DNA from: Aspidapion aeneum
Lineage: Eukaryota > Arthropoda > Insecta > Coleoptera > Brentidae
Reading direction: 5' to 3'
NCBI GenBank assembly: GCA_963576565.1
Contig: CAUYVT010000104.1
Coordinates: forward strand, 496,001-560,000
Length of the DNA: 64,000 nt
Numbering within the stretch: the first letter of the stretch is position 1; the number at the start of each line of letters is the position of its first letter. Below, in pieces: positions 1 to 11,165 of the stretch. A program made the translations under genes and the position numbers. Under the pieces are notes generated by a model. The model worked only from the letters and a program-made list of their open reading frames with translations. It did no database searches and had not been told where the DNA came from.

Positions 1-690
1 TTTTTCCAAACTAGTAAAAACTTTTCATTTTAAAATTTATATTGGAGAACTTATTTTTCCATGGGCATAGTTTCTTTTGTATTCGAAAGATGTCGCCACT
101 TGTGTATAAAGTATACAGTATTGCAGGCATTATTTTTCATTTCTCTTACCAATATCGTAAGATGAGTTTTATATATACCGTCCCTCTAACTTTACAAAGG
201 TGTTACATTGATCATGCAGTGTTCTGAAGAGTCCTTAAAGCACGTAACAGTTCAACACTTAACAGGTGGCCATTAGATCTTGGACCCCCGTGGGTGTACA
301 GCTTTCGAGCTGCCCGCGGAAAACCACAAGAGGAACAAAACCTTTCTACACTCGATTATCCACGAAAAATTTTTGTTTTCTTTATTCACGGGTACTAAAC
401 TTTACGCTTCAAATATATTTCGCAAAACATTTAAGAAAACTTTTCCAAACTAGTAAAAACCTTTAATTTTAAAATGTATATTGGAGAACTTGGCTATACT
501 TTATCTCAATTATTATATTTATTTCTCTTAGTTTCTGTCAGTCTGTCAAATCTAAGCTCTCTAGCGTTTCTGGAAGTTGGTAATGTTACTTTTACATAAC
601 TTTACATGTATAGGGAAGAGGAGTAAATTATAATTTCGGATTTTTTTATTTTTTCCTAGAGTTTTGTCATAGTTCCTATCAGTCTGCAAG
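1..690 (+). repeat. Fragments of the 141-bp-unit element family
   Basis: No gene seen. Bases 1-60 and 440-500 are direct copies of each other (both contain CCAAACTAGTAAAAAC and TATTGGAGAACTT). Both match the head segments near 15,555 and 20,945. Bases 520-690 hold about one unit of the tandem repeat found at 15.8-17.6 kb and 21.2-21.9 kb (recognisable by AAGCTCTCTAGCGTTTCTGG and CATAACTTTACATGTATAGG). The window therefore starts inside another copy of that family. The short open frames here are not protein-like. Confidence 0.65.
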
Positions 691-2560
691 GCATCTTTTT
701 AGACTATATTGTTTATCCATTTGGATACACAGGCCTTCAGATTCGATACCCAGTAAACAGGAAATGGATACCTACTTTTGGGCCTTGGCCTTTTATAAAA
801 TATAATTTAAATATGATACCAAAAATACAGGGTGTAATTTAAATGATGAACCAATCTTTAAGAGATGGTGCGGAAGGTCCAAAGCAGACAAAAAGTTTAA
901 ATAACTTTGGGCCAAGTTACAGCGTTTTTTAAGTTTGGAAAGTAGGGAAAAACGATGAATTTTTAAAATATCAAATTGAACAACGTTACTTTTTTCCAAG
1001 AAAATATAGATAGGTTAAGGATACAGTGTGGCCAAATAATCTTTGGAATAAGTAAAAAATTCTCAATTCTTATAAGAATTAATATTTTTTGAGCTATTAA
1101 AGTTACACAAAAGAAATTGAAATAGATTTTGTACATGTCTAAAGGCCCCTTAAAACAAATATAAAATAATAATATTAGCACTATATTTTAACGATTTTTG
1201 GTAATAATTTTGAGTATTTCTGTTTATTTTCAAATAATTTTACCATTTAATTATTACCTTTATTGTCATGCATAATTTCAGAAAATGTCGATTTTCTGTT
1301 ATGATTTTTAAGGAAGTTATAACAAAAAATAAAATAATAGCTGTTAACTTTGGCACCCTTTATCTAAAAAACAAAGAAGTATGATGCAAAATATAATAAG
1401 AAAAAATCCTTCTTTTGATCTTTTCTACCACCTATTAAAGTTTGCTATTATTACATCCTGATATTATGTTAAATGTTTCTATGTTATGGTAAGAATTTTA
1501 AGATATTTGAAAGTATCAATTTGGTCTGAAAAAAAAACCATTTATAAAAGTGAGCGCTTTTCAAATATACTTGGTGGGCAAAAAAACCCTACAAAATGTT
1601 TTTCGTTATAACTCTCCAACTATAACACCAATGTTACCAAAGCAAAGAGTAGTTGGCAGGAATTGATTGATCGAACATTATGTTGGAAATGTGTGGAAAT
1701 GTTGGATATTTTTTTGTTTGTAGAAAAGCTCTATCTTTGTTAAGCACAACGAGATAGGAATCGTTAAAAACGATTTCGGTCCCTAAAAATTGATTTTTGC
1801 TTCAACTATATTGTTTTACAGGTTGTCTTCTAAATCCTGTCTCTATTAATTTCCTTATAAATAAATTTTTGCCGAATCGATTTTAATAAAATATAAAGTG
1901 GAACAGATTGATTGCTTTTAAAAGATCACTATAAAAATTTGCCGTCATTGTAAAATCCAAAATGGCGAAGATAAAAACTTTACTTTTTAAAAAGGCTGTT
2001 TATTCTTATATTTTTTGAAAATATTTTGATTTTTTTCGGAAAATTTTTACAGATTATGCGATTGCCTTGCCATTTCTATGTGCATTCATTTCCTCATAAA
2101 TTCATTATTACTAAACTGACAATAAATATAATATGGCTTACTAAATCGAATTTGACCCTCCATAAAGGATAGTTGTTTCTTATGTTACGATAAATTTTTC
2201 GACCCTTTTTTGAATTTATTTATTAGATCCACCACTCACAACAAGATACTAATCATAAAAAAATAAATCCCCGCAACATACAAAGAAGTGATCCTTTCAA
2301 GAAGGACAAATTTGACTTTTTTTCCAACATCTTGGATTTAAAATTGTCGAAAAATTTCAATAGTTTTGTTCAATTCTTTTTTATTATTAAAATCGGTTCA
2401 GTGAATTTATAAGTAAATTATTGCAGACAGAAGTTAAAGCAACACTAAACGGATTTTATAGAATAAAAGATTAATGAATTTATGAGGAAATGATACTTGA
2501 TCAAGTATCAAGGAAAATATGTTTTTTTTTGAGACCGTGAGTCTGTCGCATGAGCAAAGC
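691..2560. other. Intergenic AT-rich stretch, dispersed repeats only
   Basis: I see no coding signal. Around 1,560-2,480 are weak relatives of the fold-back family at 3,609-4,400 (phrases such as TTTCCTTATAAAT, GATTGATTGC and CCAAAATGGCGAAG), in more than one orientation. The open frames at 793-1,181 are low-complexity and have no recognisable domain. Confidence 0.5.
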
Positions 2561-2602
2561 GAGAGTTACACATTTTAGGGATGAAAAATTTGTTAATATA
2601 CT

Positions 2603-2649
2603 AATTTGCGAAGCAAATTTTTTTCAACAAAAATTTGCGAAGCAAATTT
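2603..2649. repeat. Two tandem perfect short palindromes
   Basis: AATTTGC-GAA-GCAAATT at 2,603-2,619 is followed by AAATTTGC-GAA-GCAAATTT at 2,631-2,649. Both have a perfect stem and the same GAA loop. Duplication of a hairpin is visible directly; its function is unknown. Confidence 0.8.
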
Positions 2650-2659
2650 GTGATACGGA

Positions 2660-3130
2660 TGTTTTCGCGTAGCCATTTTTTTAAAAAAGCGGCGAGAGCA
2701 GACCTTGCTCGAGGTGGCAAACTTTCTTGAATATTATGGACCGTCAACCCCATAATTGTGCCAAGCTTCGGACCTTTTGCACCAAAACGTCATTTTATAT
2801 GATTAAACTACTTAACTTATTTCAAGTCCAAAGCCCATAGGAAAGTATCTGAATAGATGTCGCAAAAATTTAATATATTACAAAATCAATCAAGTCACGT
2901 TAAATAAAACCGTTGATCAAGTCAAGTTAAATAAAACCGTTAAAATCTACCAGAATAATCAAAAAAATGTAAGAAGACTAACAAAATTAGTCAAATTATT
3001 TCAATAAGATAAATAATACAATAATAATCCTTTACAAATCTCCTCTGGAAATATCAGACCCAGACACTCGTTTCTGAGAATTCTATTAGATATTCCAAGG
3101 GTAAAAAATTATATATGACGATATTGCTAA
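2660..3130 (+). repeat. Dispersed repeat shared with 22.6-23.0 kb and 27.8-28.2 kb
   Basis: The stretch with CCAAGCTTCGGACCTTTTGC, ATCAATCAAGTCA and GAGAATTCTATTAGATATTCC recurs in the same orientation at 22,670-23,000 and reversed at 27,850-28,150. No open frame of note. Likely an old non-coding transposon. Confidence 0.75.
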
Positions 3131-3608
3131 AATAGGTAAAATACACCCAAATTACATATTTTTGACGTTATCACAAAATAAAGTTTTCCTCGAAAACAAT
3201 ACCTTCTCTAGTCATTGCTGCACGGGCTTGGAAGGGAAAATTTCATACCATACATTGAACCTGACCTTATGGTGTATTTAAATTTGTATGATACTTCTTT
3301 TCCTTACAAAGGAAATTAAAACGCACAACATTATATTACAATTTTCACCAATTCGGCCATTTTTGTAACCCCATGCGTCACTAAGCTACCGAATCTCTAG
3401 TAATATCACAGCCTACCTTGTTAGGTAGGCTGTGCTAATATTCCAATCATTGTTGCTGCCTTTATGTCGAATCGAAATTACAAGGTTAAATTTTGTACCC
3501 AGAGCAAAAGCATATACGTAATATTCCGTATTATTTAGTTAGCTAAAGGCAATGTTTATCACTTGAGTATATTGGTTAATGTATGCTAAATTTAAACATT
3601 GTAATTAC
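3131..3608. other. Intergenic with short dispersed repeat and a hairpin
   Basis: Bases 3,180-3,235 (CGAAAACAATACCTTCTCTAG...) match a short repeat also present reversed near 18,815-18,875 and directly near 26,020-26,085. No gene seen. Confidence 0.5.
3407..3434. repeat. 11-bp perfect hairpin
   Basis: CACAGCCTACC at 3,407-3,417, loop TTGTTA, then GGTAGGCTGTG at 3,424-3,434. It is GC-richer than its surroundings. It is not followed by a T-run or an obvious precursor structure, so I do not call it a terminator or microRNA. Confidence 0.7.
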
Positions 3609-4400
3609 CGGGTGGTTCAAAAAGAACCGGACAATTTTTTTTCATTATAACTTTTGAACTATACAATTAATTTTAATGGGACAAACTGCACTTGATAGAG
3701 AATTAATCAGAGTTTTGACTAAATATATCTTTTGTCCGCCATATCAAAATCCAAGACGGCGGACAAAATTAAATTGTACCCTTCAAAGATGCTCGTTTAT
3801 TCTTGTGTTGCGAACATGTTTTAATTATTTTTTTAAACTAGTGAAAAAGCTGCATTCTTGCCACGCACAACAAGGTACGAGTCAGCAAAATCGGCTTAGC
3901 GGTTCTAAAAAAAAATTTTTTTGTTTTAACCATTGTTTTGCATATTATACGATTGCCTTGCCAATCACGTCTGCATTTATTTCCTTATAAATGCACTACT
4001 ACTAAACCGATTTGATGAAATAAAAAACATCGTGGAAATAATTGATTGCTCTTTAAAGATTGTTATCGACATTTTCCGCCATCTTGGAATTTAAGATGTC
4101 ATACAGAATCATACTTGATTCTTCAAAATGGCTTCCGAAAACGTTTTATTTTTTTTTAATATTATCACTCCCTTTACCTCCCACAACGACTTACAAAATC
4201 GGTATTGTGGTTTTCAAAAAATCTATTTTTGTTTCAACTATTGGTTTGCATATTATACGATTGTCTTTCCAATCCTGTCTGCATTCATTGCCTTATAAAT
4301 TCGTTACCACTAAACCGATTTTAGTAAAATAAAAAAAATCGTGGTAAGAATTGATTGCTCTTTAAAGATTGTTATCGAAATTTTCCGCCATCCAGTACAC
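3609..4400 (+). repeat. Copy of a fold-back repeat family with internal direct repeat
   Basis: Begins CCGGGTGGTTCAAAAAGAACC. Bases 3,609-3,920 match both arms of the fold-back element at 32,923-33,597. A ~165-bp stretch (TTTTGCATATTATACGATTG... to ...TTTTCCGCCAT) occurs twice, at about 3,918-4,083 and 4,227-4,391, so this copy carries an internal tandem duplication of ~308-bp period. The 104-residue open frame starting at 3,676 lies inside the repeat and has no protein-like features. Confidence 0.75.
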
Positions 4401-4448
4401 TAAATAGCAAAAAGCGTTATATTAAATTTTTTAAAGGATTTAATTATC

Positions 4449-6915
4449 TACAATTAGGTTGATGGTTGTTCGGCGAGCAGTAGTAACGGAGCTAGGTAAT
4501 TTCCAAAAATGACTAAAATCACGTGCTTGGGCAAATTTTCAGATTTTTTCTACTTTAGTCGGCATAAGCTCCGAAATACTTTGTTCTAGGGTAAAAGTTC
4601 TAACAACATATCTTATAGAGAATTTTATCAGCTACAAAATTCATTCTTTAAGTTCGTTAAATTAAGTAAGTTAGAAAATAATAATTTTTTTAAATTTAGT
4701 GCTTTAAACGGCACGTTTTTTATTTATTTTTATTTTTTTGTGTAAATTTAGTAACGTACAAAATGGTAAGAGAGCTTAGGGGTCAAACACCTCCTTAAAC
4801 TAACCACCTCTTCAAAAACCCCTCAGACCCCGAAAATCTAACATATTTAGGTTTTCTCAAATTTTCTCAAAAAAACGCTTCTAAGAGAAAAATGTGTAAT
4901 ATACTTTATTGTAGACAATGAAACTTCCTTTTGAAAAAGGTACAACTCGATGGGGGTCAACTATTTATAAACTCTTCAACAGCGTCCGTTAATTGAAGTA
5001 ATTTAAAAGAGTAAAAAAATATCCATGTTTTTTCCATGATTTATTCGATTTTTTTTAAAACCAAGGTTTATAGAACAAAATGTGTTGTACATTATTGTAG
5101 CAAATAAAATGTTCTTTAAAATGCTATTCCAGAAATTCGGATTGGTTTCATGGTTATAACCTCAGAGGCGCCCGTAAATTTAACCAATTTAAAAAAATCA
5201 CAAGTTAAAATATAAAACTAAGCCTAATTTAAAAAAATGCTATGATGCACTTTATTGACAGTAAAATTCTCTTTTCAACGGTGTATAACTCGATGGGGTC
5301 TGACTTACAACGAACCCGCCAGCGAATTCCGTAAATGGGAAGCAATTTAATTAATTTTTTTTAAAATTATGTTTTGCACAGGTTTTATTTGATTTTCTGA
5401 AAACCATGCCCTTTATCAAAAAAATTGTTTTTGGCTTCATTGTAGATAATAAAATTTCCTTTTAAACGTTGTGTAAAATGGTAAAAAATATTTCATATTT
5501 ACCGCTCTAGTGGTGTGCTTAATTTAAAACAATTTTTTTTAAATCACCAAAAAAACTAATTCTGTTACATATTTTATTCGATTTTCTTAAAAACCAAGCC
5601 CTTTATCAAAAAATGTGTTTTATACTTTATTGTAGATAATAAAATTTACTTTTAAATAGTGTATAACAAAGTCGGATTGCAGTGCACAACTACACAGGCC
5701 GTAAATTAAACCAATTTTAAAAAATCACAAATTAGAATATTTTTGTTACAAGTTTCATCTATTTCTTTTAAAAACTAAGCTGAATGTGAAAAATTGCTAT
5801 ACTGCACCTTATTGACAATGAAATTCCCTTTTTATCAGTGTACAACTCGATGGGGTTTGACTTACAACAAACCCGCCAGCGGGGTCTGTACATGGGGGTC
5901 ATTTGATTTTTTTTTGTAATTATGTTTTGCACAGGTTTTATTTGATTTTCTTAAAAACCAACCCTTTATCAAAAAAGTATTTTTTACTTTGTTGTAGATA
6001 ATAAAATTTCCTTTCAAACGGTGTATAACATGTTAAAAAATATTGTAGATTTACTGCTCCAGTGGTGTCCTTAATTTAAAACAATTTTTTAAAATCACCA
6101 AACAAATTAATTTTGTTACATTTTTTATGCAATTTTCTTCAAAACTAAGCTTCTTACGATAAAATTTTCTCATCTACTTGTTGGACAATAAAATTTCCCT
6201 CTAAACGATGTATCACAAAACGTAATAAATGTTATGGGTAACACTCCAGAAGCATCCATTAATACCAAAAATTACCAAAAAATTTAGTGCTTTAAACGGC
6301 ACGTTTTTTATTTTTTTAAAATTCTTTTGTGGGGCGTAGAAAGTAGTAAGGGGGCTTAAGGGCTAAATCAGCCCCCTTTCTTACCTGACACTCCCCCTCT
6401 TCCTCGAGCCACTGAATATTGACCCCTGGTCCGGTAGTTATAAATGCATTGTGGGCCAGTAGGGTAGTTAAAAATCTGGGGAACATCTTAAAGGGCGCCA
6501 AAAATTCTACTAGTTTGGCAAATCTAAATATTTCCATCTTTAATAATACGAGAATTAGCAATGGTGGACACTGGAACTTAAAACACCCTGTATGTGGGTA
6601 TTTTTTTCTTAAATTTTTCAAAACAAATGATTTGGGTTAGAAATTAAAAAAAAAAATTGCGTTTTTTACGAAACGTCGACAGTGATGATAATTATATAAA
6701 CTCGGAGCTTTAACTGCTGTACTGACTTGCATAACATTGTTTAATGTTACTTCCACCCCTTCAAAATAAATAATAAAACTTTTACGTTACAACAAAGTGT
6801 TATGGAGTTATTACCGTGTAAAGTAGAAAAAAAATTAAAATTTGCCCAGGCACGTGATTTTAGTCATTTTTCAAAATTACCTAGCTCCGTTACTACTAAC
6901 CGTAGGCAAAAAACT
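4449..6915. mobile_element. Inverted-repeat element enclosing a satellite block
   Basis: Bases ~4,449-4,600 reappear as reverse complement at ~6,775-6,915 (shared phrases CACGTGATTTTAGTCATTTTT, ATTACCTAGCTCCGTTACTACT and AACAAAGT). They bracket ~2.2 kb that is mostly a ~183-bp tandem repeat. A second pair, in direct orientation, flanks the satellite itself: TTTAGTGCTTTAAACGGCAC with downstream similarity at ~4,697-4,790 and ~6,280-6,375. No transposase frame is visible, so it would be non-autonomous. Exact termini and any target duplication were not resolved. Confidence 0.6.
5030..6230. repeat. ~183-bp satellite with trimeric higher-order organisation
   Basis: The landmark TTTNATTTTCTNAAAACCAAGCC...TTATTGTAGATAATAAAATTT recurs near 5,040, 5,212, 5,388, 5,573, 5,757, 5,938 and 6,124, spaced ~172-186 bp. 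Units three apart resemble each other most: 5,212 with 5,757 (both followed by CTCGATGGGGT-TGACTTACAAC and CCCGCCAGCG) and 5,388 with 5,938. The higher-order period is therefore ~548 bp. Diverged units of related sequence occur at 20.4-20.7 kb and 28.5-28.9 kb. Confidence 0.7.
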
Positions 6916-8183
6916 AAAAAAAGTGCCAATTTTTTATGGTATTTTCAAGATGGCGGAGGGAGCACAGGGGTGGGGGTGACGAAAACTCAGATTTTTAACT
7001 ACCCTCCTGAGCTTAACAACATATCCAAAATTCAGAACTACCGAACCTTTTTATTTAACTAGAATTGAATTATTTGCTATACCTTTGCTTGAAACCTTGT
7101 GACAGGTATTCAGAAATATTCCGATGAACTCCAAACTTGATATTTTGTGGCTATGTAGGGTTCTCGTGACAATAAAAGTTTTTTTATTACAAAATTATTG
7201 AACCGATTTGCCCTAAATTTGAATCTTCTAGGTGCTTCCAGTCACTGTCTATGATGAAGAATCCTAAATGGCTTACTCCTTATATCTTATTTAAGATAAC
7301 TCAACTGAGTATTTTTTATTAACAATAAAATAAAACACATTATACTATACCAATATATAAATACCATCATATTAATAATATATGGTTAAATTGGTCTTAT
7401 TCTAGGCAACCATAGTTTCTTTATTAAATTTGTGAGGCAACTTTTAATGCATGTTAAAAAAATAAAATAACAACATTTGAGTTATTCTGGCCTTAGTCAT
7501 TATAGTTTAATCCCTATTCGTTGTTACAAAGGACAAAAGAAGTCGCCCAAGATCTTAGGGAAAAATAGTATAAGGCCAATTTCAAAAACAGCGAAATTTT
7601 CAATAACCGGACATTATAAAAAATGTTATTTATTAAAATAAGACCGGAGCAAAATCGCCCGCAGCAAAATTGGTAATAATCGGGCAAAATAGAATCGAAC
7701 TTTTGCATTACGATTTTTCTCAAAACCTAACAAAATCATAAAGGATATAATCATAAAAAGGGGCTGCAGTATACGACACATCCTTTTGATCCTTACACGG
7801 GTATCATATGAGTTAAAAGCAGGCACTTAAAAATCAAATTCAAATCCCATTTTGATCACAATTGAAATTGCGCATGCTCTCTTCCTCAAAAATCGGTATC
7901 ATGAAAGTTTATTGGCAAATTCAAATTGGAAATAAATAATAGTTTTTGAACCCAAAAATAAATAAAAATATCAATTTTTTTATTTAAATTCCTGTTCTTT
8001 TGGTTGATCAAAATCGCTGTTAACCTAACCTTGGTCACATATTCGCAAGCGAATCTTAACCCAGGGTCTAACACGCCCTGTCAGACTTTTTTAAAGATGT
8101 GCCTTACACCGCATAGAAATACAAAATTCGCTCAAATTTGATTGCTTAAAATGCTCTATAAGAGTTGTGGTAAACAGTAGCGT
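6916..8183. other. Intergenic, includes a duplicated segment at 7,063-7,400
   Basis: Bases 7,063-7,400 (GAATTATTTGCTATACC...ATATGGTTA) match 29,742-30,176 in the same orientation with small indels. The 7-kb copy lacks a 72-bp insertion present at 29,807-29,878, so it records the empty site. The remainder (7,420-8,180) shows no gene and no repeat I recognise. Confidence 0.6.
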
Positions 8184-8330
8184 ATTTAGAAAAAAATTTA
8201 GGGGGCTGAGTCACTTTTGAGGGGGCCCCATGAGGCCGTATTTTATATTCCTTTTTATGAAATATGTTAAAAATATCTAAAAAAATCTAAGCTACGGCCG
8301 GCGGGGGCCCGAGGCCGAGGACGCTTCAAT
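8184..8330. repeat. GC-rich dispersed repeat fragment
   Basis: The stretch with GGGGGGCCCCATGAGGCC..., GAAATATGTTAAAAATATCTAAAAAAATCTAA and CCGGCGGGGGCCCGAGGCC is the same family as 18,490-18,665 and partly 25,320-25,440. It is markedly GC-richer than its flanks and non-coding. Probably a MITE-like element. Confidence 0.6.
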
Positions 8331-8896
8331 TGTATAGCACTATCAGAACCGCCCTTAATTAGGTGAATGACAAAGCCAAGCCCCTATTAATAATTTTTTA
8401 TACAAAACTTGGATTGTCTTTTTATCCGATTTTTCCCAATTCTATTTTGACCGCGGACGGTTTTGCTCATATCTTGTTTTGATGAATGACGTTTTTGATG
8501 ATGTCCGGTTATTGATAACTCCGTTTTTGACAATGGAGTGTGTGATCTTTTACGATTTTTCTTTTGTCTGTTATAATAAAGTGTGGGGGTCCTTAAGGTT
8601 TACTACACCTTTTAATCATATACGTAATATTCCATTAAATAAGGGTGTTTCATTCTGGGCATTTGCTGGTTTTTTCCTCTTCGACGCTTTGTCATAATAA
8701 TGGTATTTTAACCGAGATGCGTCGAAGAGAAGAAATACATTTTTAGTAGAAAATTTAATTATATTACATTTTCCAAACTTTCTGTGGCGCAACGGACCCA
8801 TTTCCACACAACACATACGTACTATACTTTCTTGTTGAAAATAATTCAGCGGTGAATTGCATATTTATTTTATATTTATCAATAACTAGATTCAAG
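8331..8896. other. Intergenic, nothing recognised
   Basis: AT-rich sequence with no coding signal. The 72-residue frame at 8,479 and the 66-residue frame at 8,616 (minus) overlap and neither looks like a known protein. Confidence 0.5.
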
Positions 8897-9262
8897 CAAA
8901 CGTTGTCACTGTTTATAAAATATTTAAATTTAGTTAAATAAAGATAATACGTTGTTATCGCCTTTATATAAGATGTAGATCATACGCACGTTATCACCTT
9001 AATAAAACCGGCAACAGTGCCTGAGGTGGCAGGAAATACCACATATCCAAAGGTTGTATATCGGCCTGAGGTCCGAACGTATTCCACGTATTTATCAAAT
9101 ATTTGAAAAAAAAATCTTTACTCCTCTTTTGAAATTCTGGTAAAGGAAGTTCTCCTCATCTCATATATGTACCTAGATATGGGGTAACACCACCAGAAAT
9201 AGGTGAGGTCAGGTCGTCATATCCTTAACGCTGAGGTGACAACGGGGGGTGCATCAAACGTA

Positions 9263-9306
<44 letters not shown>

Positions 9307-9650
9307 CATCTCGGCGTTAAGGATATTACGACCTGACCTCACCTATTTCTAGTGGTGTTCGCCCATATATAGGTACATATATGACATGAGGGGAAGTTCC
9401 TTTACCAGAATTTCAAAAGAGGGGTAAATTATTTTTTTTCAAATATTTGATAAATACGTGGAATACGTTCGGACCTCAGACCGATATACAACCTTTGGAA
9501 ATGTGCTATTTACTGCCACCTCAGACACTGTTGCCGGTTTTATTAAGGTGATAACGTATGGCGTAAGGCTATAAGCAACAATAGCTTTATCTAACTAAAT
9601 TTAAATATTAAATAAAAAGTAACAACGTTTTACTTTTATTTAGGGACACT
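8897..9650. repeat. Palindrome centred on a (TA)n tract
   Basis: The left arm ~8,897-9,264 and right arm ~9,307-9,650 are reverse complements with moderate divergence. Shared landmarks are AATACGTGGAATACGTTCGG, CCTAACGC/GCGTTAAGG, ACCTGACCTCACCTATTTC and CACTGTTGCCGGTTTTATTAAGG. The arms meet at an AT-dinucleotide run. The right arm runs on into the putative LTR at 9,532, so the inverted duplication includes ~110 bp of that repeat. Copy 23,440-23,690 has only the right-arm sequence, so the left arm is a local inverted duplication. Confidence 0.75.
9265..9306. repeat. (TA)n microsatellite
   Basis: About 20 alternating AT dinucleotides at the centre of the 8.9-9.65 kb palindrome. Such tracts extrude cruciforms readily and often sit at the hinge of inverted duplications. 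Confidence 0.95.
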
Positions 9651-10203
9651 TTAGGAAATATAACAACTTTAAAAGGTTGCAAAAGTTTGTAAGAAAAGAT
9701 TAATGGTGACAACGTACTGTCTTTAAATAAAAAACCGAACATTTATACTTTTATTATAGAAAAACTTGCTGTTATTTTTTTTGAAAAACACATTTTGAGG
9801 TTTTGTGATCTCAGAAAAGTTGCATAGCTTGAAAGTCCTAAATACAATTTTTGTTGAAAAATGGTTTACTTACTGTCAAAAATTCTACACATAGATCCGA
9901 TAAACATTAAAAGGAAATTGTCAAAAATACACTCTATGGAATGCAAAAAAAAATAATACATTATCTTAATTTATATATTTTTGAGTTTGCAATGTTTATG
10001 ACATGATTGATATGACAGAATCTTTTTAAAAAATTATTTATCCGTAACAAAAAAATTAATAAAAAAGAAATTGTGATAATTAGCCGTTTAAAACAGGAAA
10101 ACCATATACAGGAATGATGTGTTTGCCCACGCCACAGCCCAACGCGAATATTATTAATCTAATAATAACCACCAGCAATCACAAGGCTCAAATGTTTACG
10201 TGA
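9532..10203 (-). repeat. Putative 3' LTR (left direct repeat)
   Basis: Matches 14,510-15,107 and 23,680-24,345 over nearly its whole length (landmarks TAACTAAATTTAAATATTAAAT, GGGACACTTTAGGAAATATAAC, CCACGCCACAGCCCAACGCG and CACCAGCAATCACAAGGCTCA). The match to the right-hand copy begins at TG-CGGTTTTATT and ends near ACGTGA, where internal sequence starts. Its position after env and its direct orientation fit an LTR. Boundaries are approximate and canonical termini are not clean. Confidence 0.5.
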
Positions 10204-10618
10204 ATTAAGTAATCGAACAACCACTTCGAGTTTATGCTTTATAATAAATGTATATTTTATTGATGCGAGTACAATAATAGACTTAAGAATACTAAAGGTA
10301 AAAAAAAACGTTTACAACAAATGAAATGAAATGCAACTCCTCATCTCCGGTAGGTTTAGAGGTAGTCGGGTTTCTCTAGATGATTCCAGGTAAGGTCGAC
10401 GTCGGTCGTATAACTCCTCCACCCCAAAATTAGACTTTACAGGGGCAGGTGGATGCTGGCCGGATCAATTTTCTGCTCACATTGTTTTAATTGTGAAGGA
10501 ATTACGTTAATGCTTTCTTATGGAGTTTGCATTTGAATTACAACTGGATTTGTGTTTTTTGATTGTTTGCATTTCCGTACTCGCTTATAGATTAAGTATA
10601 AACATATAAGTGTAAGTA
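10204..10618 (-). other. 3' untranslated region of the Gypsy element
   Basis: 415 bp between the env-like remnant and the left direct repeat with no open frame. It contains an AATAAA-type signal on the minus strand. A purine-rich stretch on the minus strand (GGAGATGAGGAG, near 10,345) could be a decayed polypurine tract, but it is not adjacent to the repeat boundary. Confidence 0.4.
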
Positions 10619-11165
10619 TTACATATACAAGTATTGTCCATATACTGGGTACATGATAAATGCTTGATGTTTCGAAGTGCGGATAGTTTTCTCGAATTTC
10701 TCTTTTTCATCTTGTATGTCAGGAAAGATATACGGCTGAACTATTGCTGCTCTTGTTTTGTTGTTGTTCGTAAAAATTTGTCGGTTGATCTGAATTAGAC
10801 AGTCGTTTGGCAGTCTGATAAGGTATGTTCCCAAAAGTGTATGTACTTCTTCTTGATGTTGACAGGAAGTTTTAGCGTTTTCTTCATTTGGAAGAACAAA
10901 TATCCATTGGTTTGATTTCTCTAGTTAGTGAATGATTGGTGTGGCTAATTTAATTTGTGTTTTCTGGCAGGTGGTTGGCTGATTTAGGAGCATGCTGGAG
11001 TCAATTAATGAAATTTCGCAAGGACTATCGAGTTCGCTGTTTTTAAAGTCTTCTTTTTTGCAAATATATTCATTTCTGGTTATTTCTGCGCATGGTTCTT
11101 GATAATATACATGTTGCAATTTGTTTTTTATCAAAAAAATTTTCCGCGGGAAAACAACTTTATAC
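10619..11165 (-). pseudogene. Env-like remnant of errantivirus type
   Basis: One minus-strand frame covers 10,619-11,165, with an in-frame stop near 10,926 that splits it in two. Both halves are rich in spaced cysteines and hydrophilic residues. The second half contains the phrases WIFVLPNEE, EEVHTLLGTYLIRLPNDC and NRQIFTNNN, in the style of the insect errantivirus envelope (F-protein-related) ectodomain. Only an internal to C-terminal part is present: no signal peptide and no furin or fusion segment can be seen, and no transmembrane anchor follows. The 5' part has been lost together with integrase. It is non-functional. A weaker alternative is a different accessory ORF of the same element. 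Confidence 0.5.

Noticed and set aside
3676..3990. 104-residue ORF
   Set aside because: Lies wholly inside a non-coding fold-back repeat also present at 32.9-33.6 kb, where it is not open.
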